Part shown: in pieces, positions 8,380-16,874 of the stretch
How the letters are laid out: each line of letters starts with the position of its first letter
Position numbering within the stretch: the stretch's first letter is position 1
DNA from: Bacillota bacterium
GTDB lineage: Bacteria; Bacillota; Clostridia; Lachnospirales; Lachnospiraceae
Direction of reading: 5' to 3'
DNA: 64,000 nucleotides
Assembly (NCBI GenBank): GCA_023415655.1
Contig: JAEZKD010000125.1
Location: 1-64,000, forward strand
Notes under the pieces: generated by a model
Database searches by the model: none
What the model was told of the DNA's origin: nothing
Seen by the model: the letters and a program-made list of their open reading frames with translations, nothing else
Made by a program: the position numbers and the translations under genes

Positions 8380-9363
8380 GTGAATACTTTTGCAAACGTA
8401 ATTGGTCATGAGGAGATTGTTACACATCTTCAAAGTGCGATACGAATGAATAAGATATCACATGCATATATTTTTGCCGGAGAAGATGGTATTGGTAAGA
8501 ACTTTGTTGCAGATATTTTTGCTGCTACACTACAGTGTGATGCAAAGGGTGAAAACCCATGTGGAACATGTAAATCATGTCTTCAGATGTTATCCGGCAA
8601 TCAACCAGATATCAAACGAGTAATGCATGAAAAAAGTGTAATTGGAGTGGATGATATTCGACTTCAATTAAACAATGACATAAAAGTAAAGCCATATGTA
8701 AGTCCATATAAGATTTATTTAATTGATGAAGCGGAGAAGATGACAGAACAAGCACAGAATGCTTTATTAAAGACAATTGAGGAGCCACCTTCATATGCAG
8801 TTGTTATATTACTAACGAACAATTTAAATGCCTTTTTACCGACTATCTTATCCCGTTGTGTAACACTTAATTTTAAATCAGTAAGTACAAAAGAAATTGA
8901 ACGATATTTGATGTACGAAGCCAAAATACCAGATTATCAAGCTCAGATTAGTGCTGCATTTGCTTGTGGTAACTTGGGTAAAGCTTTAAAATATGCATCA
9001 TCAGAGACATTTACGCAACTAAAGGCTGATATCATTCATTTGATGAGAAATATTACTGATATTGATATATCATCGATTGGTGAGGCAGTGAAATATCTAT
9101 CAGAGAACAAGGACCAAATCAATGATTGTCTTGATCTTATGATGCTTTGGTATCGTGATATTTTGATGTTTAAGGCAACGAAAGATGTAAATCTATTATT
9201 ATACAAGGATGAATTTCAAGAAATATCAAAACAAGCCACAGTAACCGATTTTGAACATTTGAATCAGATCATGGATTCATTTTCTACTGTAAAATCGCGA
9301 TTGAATGCAAATGTAAATTTTGATATGGCTATGGAATTGTTACTACTTAAAATGAGCGAGTAA
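8380..9363 (+). CDS. holB: DNA polymerase III delta' subunit
   Basis: This is a clamp-loader subunit of 327 residues. The N-terminal AAA+ module begins with VIGHEEIVTHLQSAI and a P-loop-like AGEDGIGKN in which the usual Ser/Thr is Asn, consistent with delta' not hydrolysing ATP. A zinc module has Cys53, Cys61, Cys64 and Cys67 (NPCGTCKSC). YLIDEAEKMTEQAQNALLKTIEEPP matches Walker B and sensor regions, and ILSRC is the conserved SRC motif. The start is GTG 8380. It lies between yaaR and yaaT, the position conserved through Firmicutes. Confidence 0.93.
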   Translation: MNTFANVIGHEEIVTHLQSAIRMNKISHAYIFAGEDGIGKNFVADIFAATLQCDAKGENPCGTCKSCLQMLSGNQPDIKRVMHEKSVIGVDDIRLQLNNDIKVKPYVSPYKIYLIDEAEKMTEQAQNALLKTIEEPPSYAVVILLTNNLNAFLPTILSRCVTLNFKSVSTKEIERYLMYEAKIPDYQAQISAAFACGNLGKALKYASSETFTQLKADIIHLMRNITDIDISSIGEAVKYLSENKDQINDCLDLMMLWYRDILMFKATKDVNLLLYKDEFQEISKQATVTDFEHLNQIMDSFSTVKSRLNANVNFDMAMELLLLKMSE

Positions 9364-9400
9364 TCGGAAGAAATGAATAGAACAAAGAGAGGATAAAGGT

Positions 9401-10303
9401 ATGGTTACTGTAATCGGTGTACGCTTTCGAAGAGCTGGAAAGGTGTACTATTTTGATCCAGCAGAGTTTGATATAAATCAAGGGGACAAGGTTATTGTTG
9501 AAACTGCAAGGGGAGTTGAATATGGCAGTGTTGTATTAGGCAAACGTAAGGTTGAGGAGAGCCAGGTGATTCAGCCATTAAAGGCAGTGATGAGAATCGC
9601 AACACCAGAGGATGATGAAATTGAACGTAAGAACAAAGAAAAAGAGAAAGATGCCTTTAAAATTTGTCTTGAAAAAATAGCAAAACATCAGCTTGAGATG
9701 AAGTTGATTGATTGTGAGTATACGTTTGATAACAATAAGGTTCTTTTTTACTTTACCGCAGATGGAAGAATTGATTTTCGTGAGCTTGTAAAGGATCTTG
9801 CTTCTGTCTTTAAGACAAGAATTGAGCTACGTCAAATAGGTGTTCGTGATGAGACAAAGATTGTTGGTGGTATTGGTATTTGTGGGCGACCACTTTGTTG
9901 TCATACTCATCTTTCCGAGTTTGCACCAGTTTCAATTAAAATGGCGAAGGAGCAAAATCTATCCTTAAATCCAACTAAGATATCTGGAGTATGTGGAAGA
10001 TTGATGTGCTGTCTTAAGAATGAGGAAGAAGCTTATGAAGATTTAAACAGTAAGCTTCCAAACGTTGGTGATTTTGTAACAACTTCAGATAACTTAAAAG
10101 GTGAAGTTTCAAGTGTTAGTGTATTAAAACAGCTTGTAAAGGTAATTGTTACGTTAGAGAATGATGAAAAAGAAATTCGTGAATATAAAGTTGCAGATTT
10201 ACGCTTTAAGCCTAAGAAGCGTAAGGAAAAGGTGCAATTGGATGAAGAGCTACGTGCACTTGAGATGTTGGAGAAAAAAGAAGGAAATCATTTAGATGAC
10301 TAG
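9401..10303 (+). CDS. ricT: PSP1-domain protein RicT (YaaT)
   Basis: The 300-residue protein has the PSP1 domain. Family knowledge: in Bacillus, RicT works with RicA (YmcA) and RicF (YlbF) in an iron-sulfur complex that promotes RNA maturation by RNase Y and affects sporulation and competence. Two cysteine clusters stand out, GICGRPLCCHTHL and GVCGRLMCCLKNEE, which supply the cluster ligands. EFDINQGDKVIVETARGVEYGSV is the N-terminal family signature. A highly charged tail (PKKRKEKVQLDEELRALEMLEKKEG) follows. The start is ATG 9401. It overlaps the next gene by eight bases. Confidence 0.93.
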   Translation: MVTVIGVRFRRAGKVYYFDPAEFDINQGDKVIVETARGVEYGSVVLGKRKVEESQVIQPLKAVMRIATPEDDEIERKNKEKEKDAFKICLEKIAKHQLEMKLIDCEYTFDNNKVLFYFTADGRIDFRELVKDLASVFKTRIELRQIGVRDETKIVGGIGICGRPLCCHTHLSEFAPVSIKMAKEQNLSLNPTKISGVCGRLMCCLKNEEEAYEDLNSKLPNVGDFVTTSDNLKGEVSSVSVLKQLVKVIVTLENDEKEIREYKVADLRFKPKKRKEKVQLDEELRALEMLEKKEGNHLDD

Positions 10304-11033
10304 TTTAGTGTTACCAAATGAAAGAGTAGATGAATTGCATCGCAATCATTATCAGATTATTCAGAATCCAGAAAAATTCTGCTTTGGAATGGATGCCGTG
10401 TTACTATCTAGCTTCGCTAAGGCAAAGGAAGGAGAACGCGTACTTGATCTTGGTACTGGAACTGGGATCATTCCAATTCTAATGGAAGCTAAGACTAAGG
10501 GAACTGATTTCACTGGCCTTGAGATTCAAGAAGAAAGTGCAGATATGGCTAGACGGAGTGTTATGCTCAATCATCTAGAGGAGAAGATATCGATTGTAAC
10601 AGGAGATATCAAGGAAGCCAATCGTTTATTTAAGCCGGCTTCCTTTGATGTTATTACAACCAATCCACCATATATGGACAATCATCATGGACTTGTGAAC
10701 CCCAATATGCCAAAAGCAATTGCCCGTCATGAGTTATTATGTAATCTTGAGGATGTAATTGGACAGGCCTCTAAACTATTAAAGCCTGGTGGAAGATTCT
10801 ATATGGTGCATCGTCCATTTCGCCTTGCTGAAATTATTGTAACAATGAAGAAATATCGATTAGAACCAAAGAGAATGAAATTGGTACATCCCTACATTGA
10901 CAAGGAGCCTAATATGGTTTTAATTGAAGGATCTCGAGGTGGAAGACCAATGATTACGGTGGAACCTCCTCTGATTGTCTATGAATCACCAAATGTATAT
11001 ACTCAGGAGATTTATGATATCTACGGATATTAA
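10296..11033 (+). CDS. tRNA1(Val) adenine-N6-methyltransferase-like (TrmN6/YabB)
   Basis: This class I SAM-dependent methyltransferase has 245 residues. VLDLGTGTGIIPILM is the SAM-binding motif and FDVITTNPPYMD is the N6-adenine NPPY catalytic motif. The opening segment, RNHYQIIQNPEKFCFGMDAVLLSSFA, is characteristic of the YfiC/YabB group that modifies A37 of tRNA1(Val). It overlaps ricT by eight bases and precedes rsmI by 12, so all three are probably cotranscribed. The exact tRNA target in this organism is inferred from the family. Confidence 0.9.
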   Translation: MTSLVLPNERVDELHRNHYQIIQNPEKFCFGMDAVLLSSFAKAKEGERVLDLGTGTGIIPILMEAKTKGTDFTGLEIQEESADMARRSVMLNHLEEKISIVTGDIKEANRLFKPASFDVITTNPPYMDNHHGLVNPNMPKAIARHELLCNLEDVIGQASKLLKPGGRFYMVHRPFRLAEIIVTMKKYRLEPKRMKLVHPYIDKEPNMVLIEGSRGGRPMITVEPPLIVYESPNVYTQEIYDIYGY

Positions 11034-11045
11034 AGGAGATGAATT

Positions 11046-11894
11046 ATGCCAGGAACATTATATTTATGTGCAACTCCAATTGGTAATCTGGAGGATATGA
11101 CATTTCGAGTGGTTCGCACATTAAAAGAAGTTGATCTAATAGCAGCAGAGGATACGAGAAATAGTATTAAGCTACTAAATCATTTTGAGATTAAAACTCC
11201 GATGACTAGTTATCATGAATTTAATAAGATAGAAAAAGGAAGATATCTCATTCAACAGCTACTTGAGGGAAAGAACATTGCATTAATTACAGATGCTGGG
11301 ACACCAGGGATCTCAGATCCAGGCGAAGAACTGGTAGCTATGGCATATGAAGCAGGAGTGGAAGTGACGTCGCTTCCAGGTGCGTGCGCTTTGATTACGG
11401 CACTAACAATCTCTGGTCAAAGAACGAGAAGATTTTGCTTTGAGGCCTTTTTACCTTCTGATAAAAAGGAGCGTCAGCTTGTTTTAAATGAACTAGTGAA
11501 TGAAACTCGTACGATTATTATCTATGAAGCACCACATCGTTTGATAAAAACGCTTACCTCCTTAGGGGAGACCTTAGGAATGGAGCGAAAAATTACAATT
11601 TGTCGTGAGCTTACAAAGCGATATGAAACAGCAATGGTTACAACCATTGTGAAAGCGCTAGAGTACTATTCGGTGACTGAAGCCAAAGGGGAATGTGTTT
11701 TAGTCATTGAAGGAAGAACACATGAAGAACTGAAACAAGAGTCTCAAGAACAGTGGTTAACAATGCCATTGGAAGATCATATGCAGCATTATCTTCAGCA
11801 AGGTCTAACCAAAAAAGAGGCAATTAAGCAAGTTGCAATGGATCGAGGTCTTCCAAAGAGAGAGGTATATCGACAAGTAATGGAACTTGAATAG
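11046..11894 (+). CDS. rsmI: 16S rRNA 2'-O-ribose C1402 methyltransferase
   Basis: RsmI belongs to the tetrapyrrole methylase fold and, with RsmH, modifies C1402 in the ribosomal decoding centre. The 282-residue protein starts LYLCATPIGNLEDMTFR, the family's N-terminal strand-glycine loop. AAEDTRNSIKLLNHF, SYHEFN, LITDAGTPGISDPG and SLPGACALITAL are all in their conserved order. A short C-terminal extension (LTKKEAIKQVAMDRGLPKREVY) matches the usual helical tail. The start is ATG 11046 behind AAAGGAG. It closes the yaaO-rsmI cluster at a bidirectional terminator. Confidence 0.97.
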   Translation: MPGTLYLCATPIGNLEDMTFRVVRTLKEVDLIAAEDTRNSIKLLNHFEIKTPMTSYHEFNKIEKGRYLIQQLLEGKNIALITDAGTPGISDPGEELVAMAYEAGVEVTSLPGACALITALTISGQRTRRFCFEAFLPSDKKERQLVLNELVNETRTIIIYEAPHRLIKTLTSLGETLGMERKITICRELTKRYETAMVTTIVKALEYYSVTEAKGECVLVIEGRTHEELKQESQEQWLTMPLEDHMQHYLQQGLTKKEAIKQVAMDRGLPKREVYRQVMELE

Positions 11895-11903
11895 ATAAGA
11901 ATG

Positions 11904-11960
11904 AAAAAAGTATAGAAAACTTGCTTATGGGCAGTATAAGCAATGTTTCTATACTTTTTT
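11904..11960. terminator. bidirectional terminator between rsmI and abrB
   Basis: AAAAAAGTATAGAAA (11904-11918) pairs with TTTCTATACTTTTTT (11946-11960), with an inner stem TTGCTTAT/ATAAGCAA. A-runs and T-runs flank both sides, so it can serve both converging genes. Confidence 0.9.
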
Positions 11961-11982
11961 ACTAGCTATTTGGAATAATTAA

Positions 11983-12240
11983 TTATTCTATGATTCCAGC
12001 AAGTTTTGCTAACTCAATAATTGAGCTCTTTGCAACTTTCTTTCCACAGTAATCAATTAAATCGTCTTTATTACCACTAAAAATATCAGCTGGTTCATAC
12101 TTTTGAAGAATGATTTTTCCTTCATCAACGAAGATTTCTAATGGATCTCTTTCACTTACCCCAAGTGTTCTTCTTAACTCAATAGGAAGTGTAATACGTC
12201 CTAACTCATCTAACTTTCTAACAATACCAGTGCTTTTCAA
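11983..12240 (-). CDS. abrB: AbrB-family transition-state regulator
   Basis: This swapped-hairpin DNA-binding protein has 85 residues. The N-terminus reads KSTGIVRKLDELGRITLPIELRRTLG, almost the textbook AbrB DNA-binding domain, followed by LEIFVDEGKIILQKY. I start it at TTG 12240, seven bases after AAAGGAGG, because the product then begins exactly like AbrB; the frame runs six residues further to ATG 12258. AbrB proteins repress post-exponential and sporulation genes and often their own promoter. Spore maturation genes lie directly upstream in the opposite direction. In Bacillus, abrB likewise follows rsmI. Confidence 0.93.
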   Translation of the reverse strand: MKSTGIVRKLDELGRITLPIELRRTLGVSERDPLEIFVDEGKIILQKYEPADIFSGNKDDLIDYCGKKVAKSSIIELAKLAGIIE

Positions 12241-12570
12241 ACTATGTCCTCCTTTCATGTCGATTGCTTTGTAATAATGTAAAAAACTGTAATTATTTTG
12301 AATTACTTACTATAAATTATCATACAATTACAATTATTTCAATTCAAAAAAATGTTACATTCTAGCATTATTTTAATATCCATCTTCACAATTTGTAAAA
12401 TAAATGTGTGATTTCATATGGATTTACCTATAATTTATCGAATAAACTTGACAAAATGTGAAATTCTCAAAAAGAAAAGAGAATGTGAGTTAAAATGTGA
12501 AAAATTTCCTTTTTTGTCGGAACTACCTTCGTATACTTCATGAAATAACTTCATAAGATTAAAAAAAGCT
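12241..12570. other. divergent abrB/spmA regulatory region
   Basis: This AT-rich 330-bp gap holds the abrB promoter. Repeated AATTA/TTGAA tracts of the kind AbrB-like proteins bind lie at 12290-12360. A TTGACA-like element is visible near 12449, but I could not place a convincing -10 for spmA. There is no open frame of note. Confidence 0.5.
12319..12347 (-). promoter_or_regulatory. predicted abrB promoter
   Basis: Reading leftward, TTGAAT (12347-12342) and TATGAT (12324-12319) are separated by 17 bp, giving a leader of about 70 nt before TTG 12240. Confidence 0.55.
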
Positions 12571-13173
12571 ATGGTTGACTTTATGATTAATTATTTATGG
12601 GGATTTATGATTATTATAGGCATTGTATATGGGATACTAACTGGAAGGATTAGTGAGGTAAGTACACAGACCATCAATTCTTCGAAGGACGCAGTAACAT
12701 TATGTATTACAATGCTAGGTGTTATGTCTCTTTGGATGGGGCTTATGGAGGTTGCAAGAGGGGTTGGTATTATGGAGCGTCTTACAAAACGATTCCATCC
12801 AATCATTGGTCTATTATTCCCTGATTTGCCAAGGGACCATATTGTAAATGAGTACATTGCTTCCAACATGATTGCTAATATTCTAGGATTGGGCTGGGCA
12901 GCTACGCCAGTTGGATTAAAAGCGATGAAGGAGTTGGCTAAGTTAAATCATGAATCCACAACTGCCAGTTGCGATATGTGTACCTTTCTTATAATTAACA
13001 TCTCTTCACTTCAGCTGATACCTGTGAATATTATTGCTTATCGTTCACAGTATGCTTCCAAGAATCCAACGGAGATTCTAGGAGCTGCTTTGCTTGTTAC
13101 TATCTTTTCCACCTTAGTTGGCGTTGTTTTCTCTGTTATTGCACGGAAATTAGCTAAGAAAAGGAAGGTATAG
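12571..13173 (+). CDS. spmA: spore maturation protein A
   Basis: SpmA is a nucleoside-recognition (Gate) domain membrane protein needed, with SpmB, for full spore-core dehydration. The 200 residues form several membrane helices (LWGFMIIIGIVYGIL, AVTLCITMLGVMSLWMGLMEVA, TEILGAALLVTIFSTLVGVVF) with the conserved NMIANILGLGWAATPVGLKAM loop. No strong ribosome-binding site is visible. ATG 12571 is used here; ATG 12583 would give MINYLWG, which looks like the usual SpmA start. It is followed four bases later by spmB. Confidence 0.93.
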   Translation: MVDFMINYLWGFMIIIGIVYGILTGRISEVSTQTINSSKDAVTLCITMLGVMSLWMGLMEVARGVGIMERLTKRFHPIIGLLFPDLPRDHIVNEYIASNMIANILGLGWAATPVGLKAMKELAKLNHESTTASCDMCTFLIINISSLQLIPVNIIAYRSQYASKNPTEILGAALLVTIFSTLVGVVFSVIARKLAKKRKV

Positions 13174-13176
13174 CTT

Positions 13177-13704
13177 ATGGGATTTATCGTATATTTGTCC
13201 AATTACATAATTCCATTCCTTTTCTTTTGTATTATTGGAATGGGCTTACTGATGAAACGTAATGTATATGATGACTTTATAAATGGCGCAAAAGATGGAT
13301 TTAAGGTTGTACTTGATATCTTACCAACCTTGATTGGCTTGATGGTCGCAATTGGCATTCTACGAGCTTCTGGGGCATTGGAAGCGCTATCAGGCTTGAT
13401 CAAAGGAGGGATAGAAACGTTACATTTTCCAGCAGAGGTAGTTCCATTAGTGATTGTAAAAATGTTCTCCTCGTCTGCAGCTACGAGTTTACTATTAGAT
13501 ATTTTTAAAGAATTTGGACCAGATTCTTATATTGGTAGATTATCTAGTATAATTATGAGTTGTACAGAAACAATCTTTTATACGATGGCAGTTTATTTCA
13601 TGGCAGCAGGGGTGAAAAAGACAAGATATACCTTAGCGGGTGCTCTGATTGCCACCTTAGCAGGAGTTATAGCAAGTACAATTATTACAGGATGGGTATT
13701 TTAA
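13177..13704 (+). CDS. spmB: spore maturation protein B
   Basis: SpmB is the partner of SpmA, with 175 residues and the same Gate-domain fold. Hydrophobic segments YIIPFLFFCIIGMGLLM, VLDILPTLIGLMVAIGILRASG and the C-terminal LAGALIATLAGVIASTIIT enclose the conserved KMFSSSAATSLLLDIFKEFGPDS and SCTETIFYTMAVYF. ATG 13177 follows AAGGAAGG in the end of spmA. The pair confirms that the organism forms endospores. Expression in the mother cell under a sporulation sigma factor is expected from Bacillus, but I could not identify that promoter. Confidence 0.94.
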   Translation: MGFIVYLSNYIIPFLFFCIIGMGLLMKRNVYDDFINGAKDGFKVVLDILPTLIGLMVAIGILRASGALEALSGLIKGGIETLHFPAEVVPLVIVKMFSSSAATSLLLDIFKEFGPDSYIGRLSSIIMSCTETIFYTMAVYFMAAGVKKTRYTLAGALIATLAGVIASTIITGWVF

Positions 13705-13711
13705 TGAGATG

Positions 13712-13767
13712 ATAGAAAGAGCTATTGCAAATATTTCTTTTTGAATTGATGCAATAGCTCTTTCTAT
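13712..13767. terminator. long hairpin between spmB and the convergent ABC permease gene
   Basis: An 18-bp perfect stem (ATAGAAAGAGCTATTGCA at 13712-13729 with its complement at 13750-13767) fills the gap between convergent genes. It has no clean T tract on either side, so its efficiency as a terminator is uncertain. Confidence 0.65.
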
Positions 13768-13770
13768 GAG

Positions 13771-14385
13771 TTAGTATTCCTTATGTTCCATAATACGTTT
13801 TGATATGAGAATGGACAAGAGAAGTAGAGCTAATATAAGCAATGGTAATAAACCTATAATAAGATCAATCATCGCTTTGGTTGGCACAAATGTGACATTA
13901 GCTTTGGATAATAAGATTCCAATAATAGATGGAATCATACAAATTGGAAGTAAGATATAACGACTTTTTTCCACGCCTAACTTAAAGCAGAAAGGAAGGA
14001 AGATACTGATGATTCCAATGCCAAGACTTGCAGAATACAATATCGTTTTTAACGAGTCAAGATGTAAACCCTTGTGAAGGAACAAGCTTAAAACCAACGA
14101 TAATAGAGAGCATACTGCAATACATATTAAGGAGAAGATGTATTTGCTATATACAAGTGTTGAGGGCTTAATAGGTGCTGAGAGTGCATACTTATTCCAT
14201 TGACAGCGCTCATCGTAGGCAAATGAGTTTAAGGGCAGATAGAATGCAAATAAGACAGACATATATGCAAACATAGAGATATCTTCATTATAGAGTGCGA
14301 AGGCAGTATAAAAAACTAGTAATCCAATCAGTATAAAATATTGTTTTTTTATTAATAAGAAATCTTTTAAAAGTAATCCAGTCAT
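13771..14385 (-). CDS. ABC-2 type transporter permease
   Basis: This membrane subunit of 204 residues has about six hydrophobic segments (YFILIGLLVFYTAFAL, MFAYMSVLFAFYLPLNSF, YIFSLICIAVCSLLSLVLSLF and three more). A cytoplasmic DERCQWNKYALSAPIKPSTLVYSKY segment matches the ABC2_membrane_5-type permeases found next to YtrA-like regulators. Its start overlaps the ATPase stop by four bases, so it is the last gene of a GntR-ATPase-permease operon. Related operons in Bacillus respond to cell-envelope stress or antibiotics; the substrate here is unknown. Confidence 0.85.
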   Translation of the reverse strand: MTGLLLKDFLLIKKQYFILIGLLVFYTAFALYNEDISMFAYMSVLFAFYLPLNSFAYDERCQWNKYALSAPIKPSTLVYSKYIFSLICIAVCSLLSLVLSLFLHKGLHLDSLKTILYSASLGIGIISIFLPFCFKLGVEKSRYILLPICMIPSIIGILLSKANVTFVPTKAMIDLIIGLLPLLILALLLLSILISKRIMEHKEY

Positions 14386-15230
14386 AGTTTTTGCCCCCTT
14401 ATATTAAATAGCATGATATCTTCTATGGATGCACGATCTACAATCATTGTCTTAGGTACCTTATGCTTTAGCACTAATGCTTCCACTCCGAATTCATTTT
14501 TACGGTATTTAAGAACGGCTCCGGCTGTAAGATGATGAAGTTCTTGCTCGTGACATTTTAAGATACCATAGAGTTCGACTAATTCATCTTTTGGTTGCGA
14601 GAAAACGATTCTCCCTTTATGAATCAAAGTGATATAATCACATATCTTCTCCAAATCACTTGTTATATGGGAGGAGAGCAGAATCGAATGAGTCTCATCC
14701 TGAATAAAATCCAAAAAGAAATCAAGAATCTCATCTCTAACGACAGGATCAAGACCACTGGTTGCTTCATCCATAATCAATAGTTTGGCTTTATGACTAA
14801 GAGCACAAGCTATGTTAAGCTTCATCTTCATCCCCTTGGAATAATCCTTGATAGGCTTTTTCGGAGGTATTGAGAAGTTTTTTAGTAGTTTCTCGTAGGT
14901 ATTCATATCCCAATTATGATAGAGTTTTGCTTGAATTTTACCTACTTCAGTTGCATTCAGAACCTCTGGAAAACAGCAATCATCCATAACAACACCAATC
15001 TGTTCCCGATCTGTTAAAGAGAATGATTTTTGATCTTTACCTAATATCTTAATGGTTCCTTGATCCTTATGGACGAGATCTAGAATTAATTTAATTGTGG
15101 TACTTTTTCCAGCACCATTCTCTCCTACAAACCCCATAATGGAGCCAGCAGGAAGCTTTAAATTTATCTTATCTAGCGTAAAATCAGTATAATGTTTTGT
15201 GAGATCGGATATTTCTATTGCATAATCCAT
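14382..15230 (-). CDS. ABC transporter ATP-binding protein
   Basis: This nucleotide-binding subunit of 282 residues has Walker A GENGAGKST, signature YSKGMKMKL, and Walker B LLIMDEATSGLD, with Ala in place of the usual Pro after DE. The switch histidine is in LLSSHITSDLEKI. About 70 residues follow the core domain (IVFSQPKDELVELYGILKCH onward), the regulatory tail common in this group. It starts three bases after the GntR regulator stop and overlaps the permease by four bases. Together they make one exporter, energised at the inner face of the membrane. Confidence 0.93.
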   Translation of the reverse strand: MDYAIEISDLTKHYTDFTLDKINLKLPAGSIMGFVGENGAGKSTTIKLILDLVHKDQGTIKILGKDQKSFSLTDREQIGVVMDDCCFPEVLNATEVGKIQAKLYHNWDMNTYEKLLKNFSIPPKKPIKDYSKGMKMKLNIACALSHKAKLLIMDEATSGLDPVVRDEILDFFLDFIQDETHSILLSSHITSDLEKICDYITLIHKGRIVFSQPKDELVELYGILKCHEQELHHLTAGAVLKYRKNEFGVEALVLKHKVPKTMIVDRASIEDIMLFNIRGQKL

Positions 15231-15232
15231 TG

Positions 15233-15607
15233 TTATTCTCCTTTATAAATGTAGGTTAATAAATCAATTAATTCATCTAAAGTTAGTCCAGCGCTGATGG
15301 AAGCATCCACAGCCTTTTGAAGATGATCCTCTGCTATTTTTAGATGCTCCTCTTTGATAAAGTCAGTATTTTTGCTAGCAACAAAGCTTCCTTTTCCTGT
15401 GACAGATACGATAAAACCATCATGTTCTAATTCTTCATAAGCACGCTTGGTAGTGATTACACTAATTCTAAGTTCTTTGGCAAGTAATCTCATACTTGGA
15501 AGGGCGTCCCCTTCACTTAGCTCACCAGTAAGAATAAGATTCTTTATTTGTGTAGCAATCTGATCATAGATTGGCTGACCACTTGAATTACTAATATTAA
15601 TATTCAT
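15233..15607 (-). CDS. GntR-family (YtrA subfamily) transcriptional regulator
   Basis: The 124-residue protein is almost entirely the winged-helix GntR domain: QPIYDQIATQIKNLILTGELSEGDALPSMRLLAKELRISVITTKRAYEELEHDGFI is the full signature. Only a short helical tail of about 50 residues follows, as in YtrA, so there is no large ligand-binding domain. The ribosome-binding site AGGTGG precedes ATG 15607. A 22-bp perfect inverted repeat lies over its own promoter at 15637-15692, which strongly suggests autorepression of the regulator-ATPase-permease operon. The inducer is unknown. Confidence 0.93.
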   Translation of the reverse strand: MNINISNSSGQPIYDQIATQIKNLILTGELSEGDALPSMRLLAKELRISVITTKRAYEELEHDGFIVSVTGKGSFVASKNTDFIKEEHLKIAEDHLQKAVDASISAGLTLDELIDLLTYIYKGE

Positions 15608-15636
15608 CGTCCACCTATTATTTCACTTTCTATAAA

Positions 15637-15692
15637 ATAATGCGTTATATTGTATATACATAATATATACAATATAACGCATTATATGTCAA
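15637..15692 (-). promoter_or_regulatory. gntR operon promoter with 22-bp palindromic operator
   Basis: Arms 15637-15658 and 15664-15685 are perfect inverted repeats (22 bp, 5-bp centre). Reading leftward, TTGACA (15692-15687) and TATATA (15669-15664) are 17 bp apart, so the right arm fills the spacer and -10. Occupancy by a dimeric regulator would exclude polymerase. The -35 overlaps the end of the acyltransferase gene. Confidence 0.85.
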
Positions 15693-16696
15693 CGATTTTT
15701 TTTAGGCTTTATAAAGAAGGGATGTGACATAAGGTATGAAAAAGGTTTATAAATGATAGAGCAGGAACAAATGAGCACAATACCAATACAAAGAAAGAAA
15801 ACAGATAAGGTGTATACTTTAGGTTGTCTCATTAGTGCATCAAAGAAGCCTTCGTAAACGAGTACATTACGTATTAGGATATGAAGGATATAAATGCTAA
15901 GTGTTCGTTGTCCAATGTACGTAAACCATCGGTGACATCTAGGAATTAGATACATAACTGAAACGGAAAGAATAATAGCGATCACATACCAAGTAAGACG
16001 AAGCACAGGACCACGTAAAAGATAATCCTCCTTTAAGATGGATGCATAGGAAGAAGCACCATAGGTAAAACGTATATATGGAGAAATGACGTCTCCTTTT
16101 AATAAAGATAGGATGAATGCTCCAAGTAGTAGGAGTGCTGCTGGTATTCGTAATCTTTTCTCTAGTAAGTTTTTTAACTGATCGTTGGACAGATAATAAC
16201 CAATTAAGAAAAAAGGAAAGAATACAATGGCCCTGGATAATGATAAAAATTGTCCGACTGTTTGATCGTATCCAACTAGGATAGCAATAACAAAAGAACA
16301 GATTAGAACTAGCTTTGGTTTATAGTAACGAATGAAAGGGATCATTAAGTACCATAGACATAAGCAAATCAAATACCATGGTGCGGAGCTAACATCTAGT
16401 AGCTTTAAAGAATAAAAGCCATTATAGATACAATAAATGAGATGTGTCATTCCTTTGAAAATACAAAACAACCAAAAGATGGATAGGAGTCTTTGAGATT
16501 GAAATACTCCATTTTTTACAATATGTTTTGAAAAATATCCAGATACAAATACAAACAATGGCATATGAAATATATAAATAAAATTATGCAAGTATTGATA
16601 CTCGTTAATGGATGGGAGTTTCGATAGAAAGTGAGCCAATACAACAAGAAAGATTAAGAGACAACGTAGGTTGTCCATATAAGGGTCTCTTTTCAT
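15689..16696 (-). CDS. acyltransferase 3 family membrane protein
   Basis: This multi-pass protein of 335 residues with about ten helices transfers acyl groups, commonly O-acetyl, to surface carbohydrates. The N-terminal DPYMDNLRCLLIFLVVLAHF carries the family Asp-Arg pair and the conserved His at the end of helix 1. IFHMPLFVFVSGYF matches the second family motif (HMPLFF-SG). ATG 16696 follows GGAGG. It is not linked to a glycan gene cluster here; its neighbours are two ABC operons. The substrate is unknown. The family is certain, and the specific reaction is inference. Confidence 0.88.
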   Translation of the reverse strand: MKRDPYMDNLRCLLIFLVVLAHFLSKLPSINEYQYLHNFIYIFHMPLFVFVSGYFSKHIVKNGVFQSQRLLSIFWLFCIFKGMTHLIYCIYNGFYSLKLLDVSSAPWYLICLCLWYLMIPFIRYYKPKLVLICSFVIAILVGYDQTVGQFLSLSRAIVFFPFFLIGYYLSNDQLKNLLEKRLRIPAALLLLGAFILSLLKGDVISPYIRFTYGASSYASILKEDYLLRGPVLRLTWYVIAIILSVSVMYLIPRCHRWFTYIGQRTLSIYILHILIRNVLVYEGFFDALMRQPKVYTLSVFFLCIGIVLICSCSIIYKPFSYLMSHPFFIKPKKNR

Positions 16697-16782
16697 ACTA
16701 CCTCCTTATAATATTGATAGTAAAAAGTTACTTATATATTATATAACACAATATTTACAGTTTATCCATATTTTGATATTAA

Positions 16783-16834
16783 TTGACTGTGGTAAAATTT
16801 GGTATTATAATGACTATAAATACGTATATAGTCA
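16783..16834 (+). promoter_or_regulatory. tetR operon promoter and palindromic operator
   Basis: TTGACT (16783-16788) and TATAAT (16806-16811) are spaced 17 bp. Immediately downstream TGACTATA (16811-16818) and TATAGTCA (16827-16834) form an inverted repeat with an 8-bp centre over the transcription start, a likely site for the TetR protein encoded next. Confidence 0.75.
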
Positions 16835-16874
16835 AATATATAATATAAGTAAAATTACTTGTTTAGGAGAAGGT

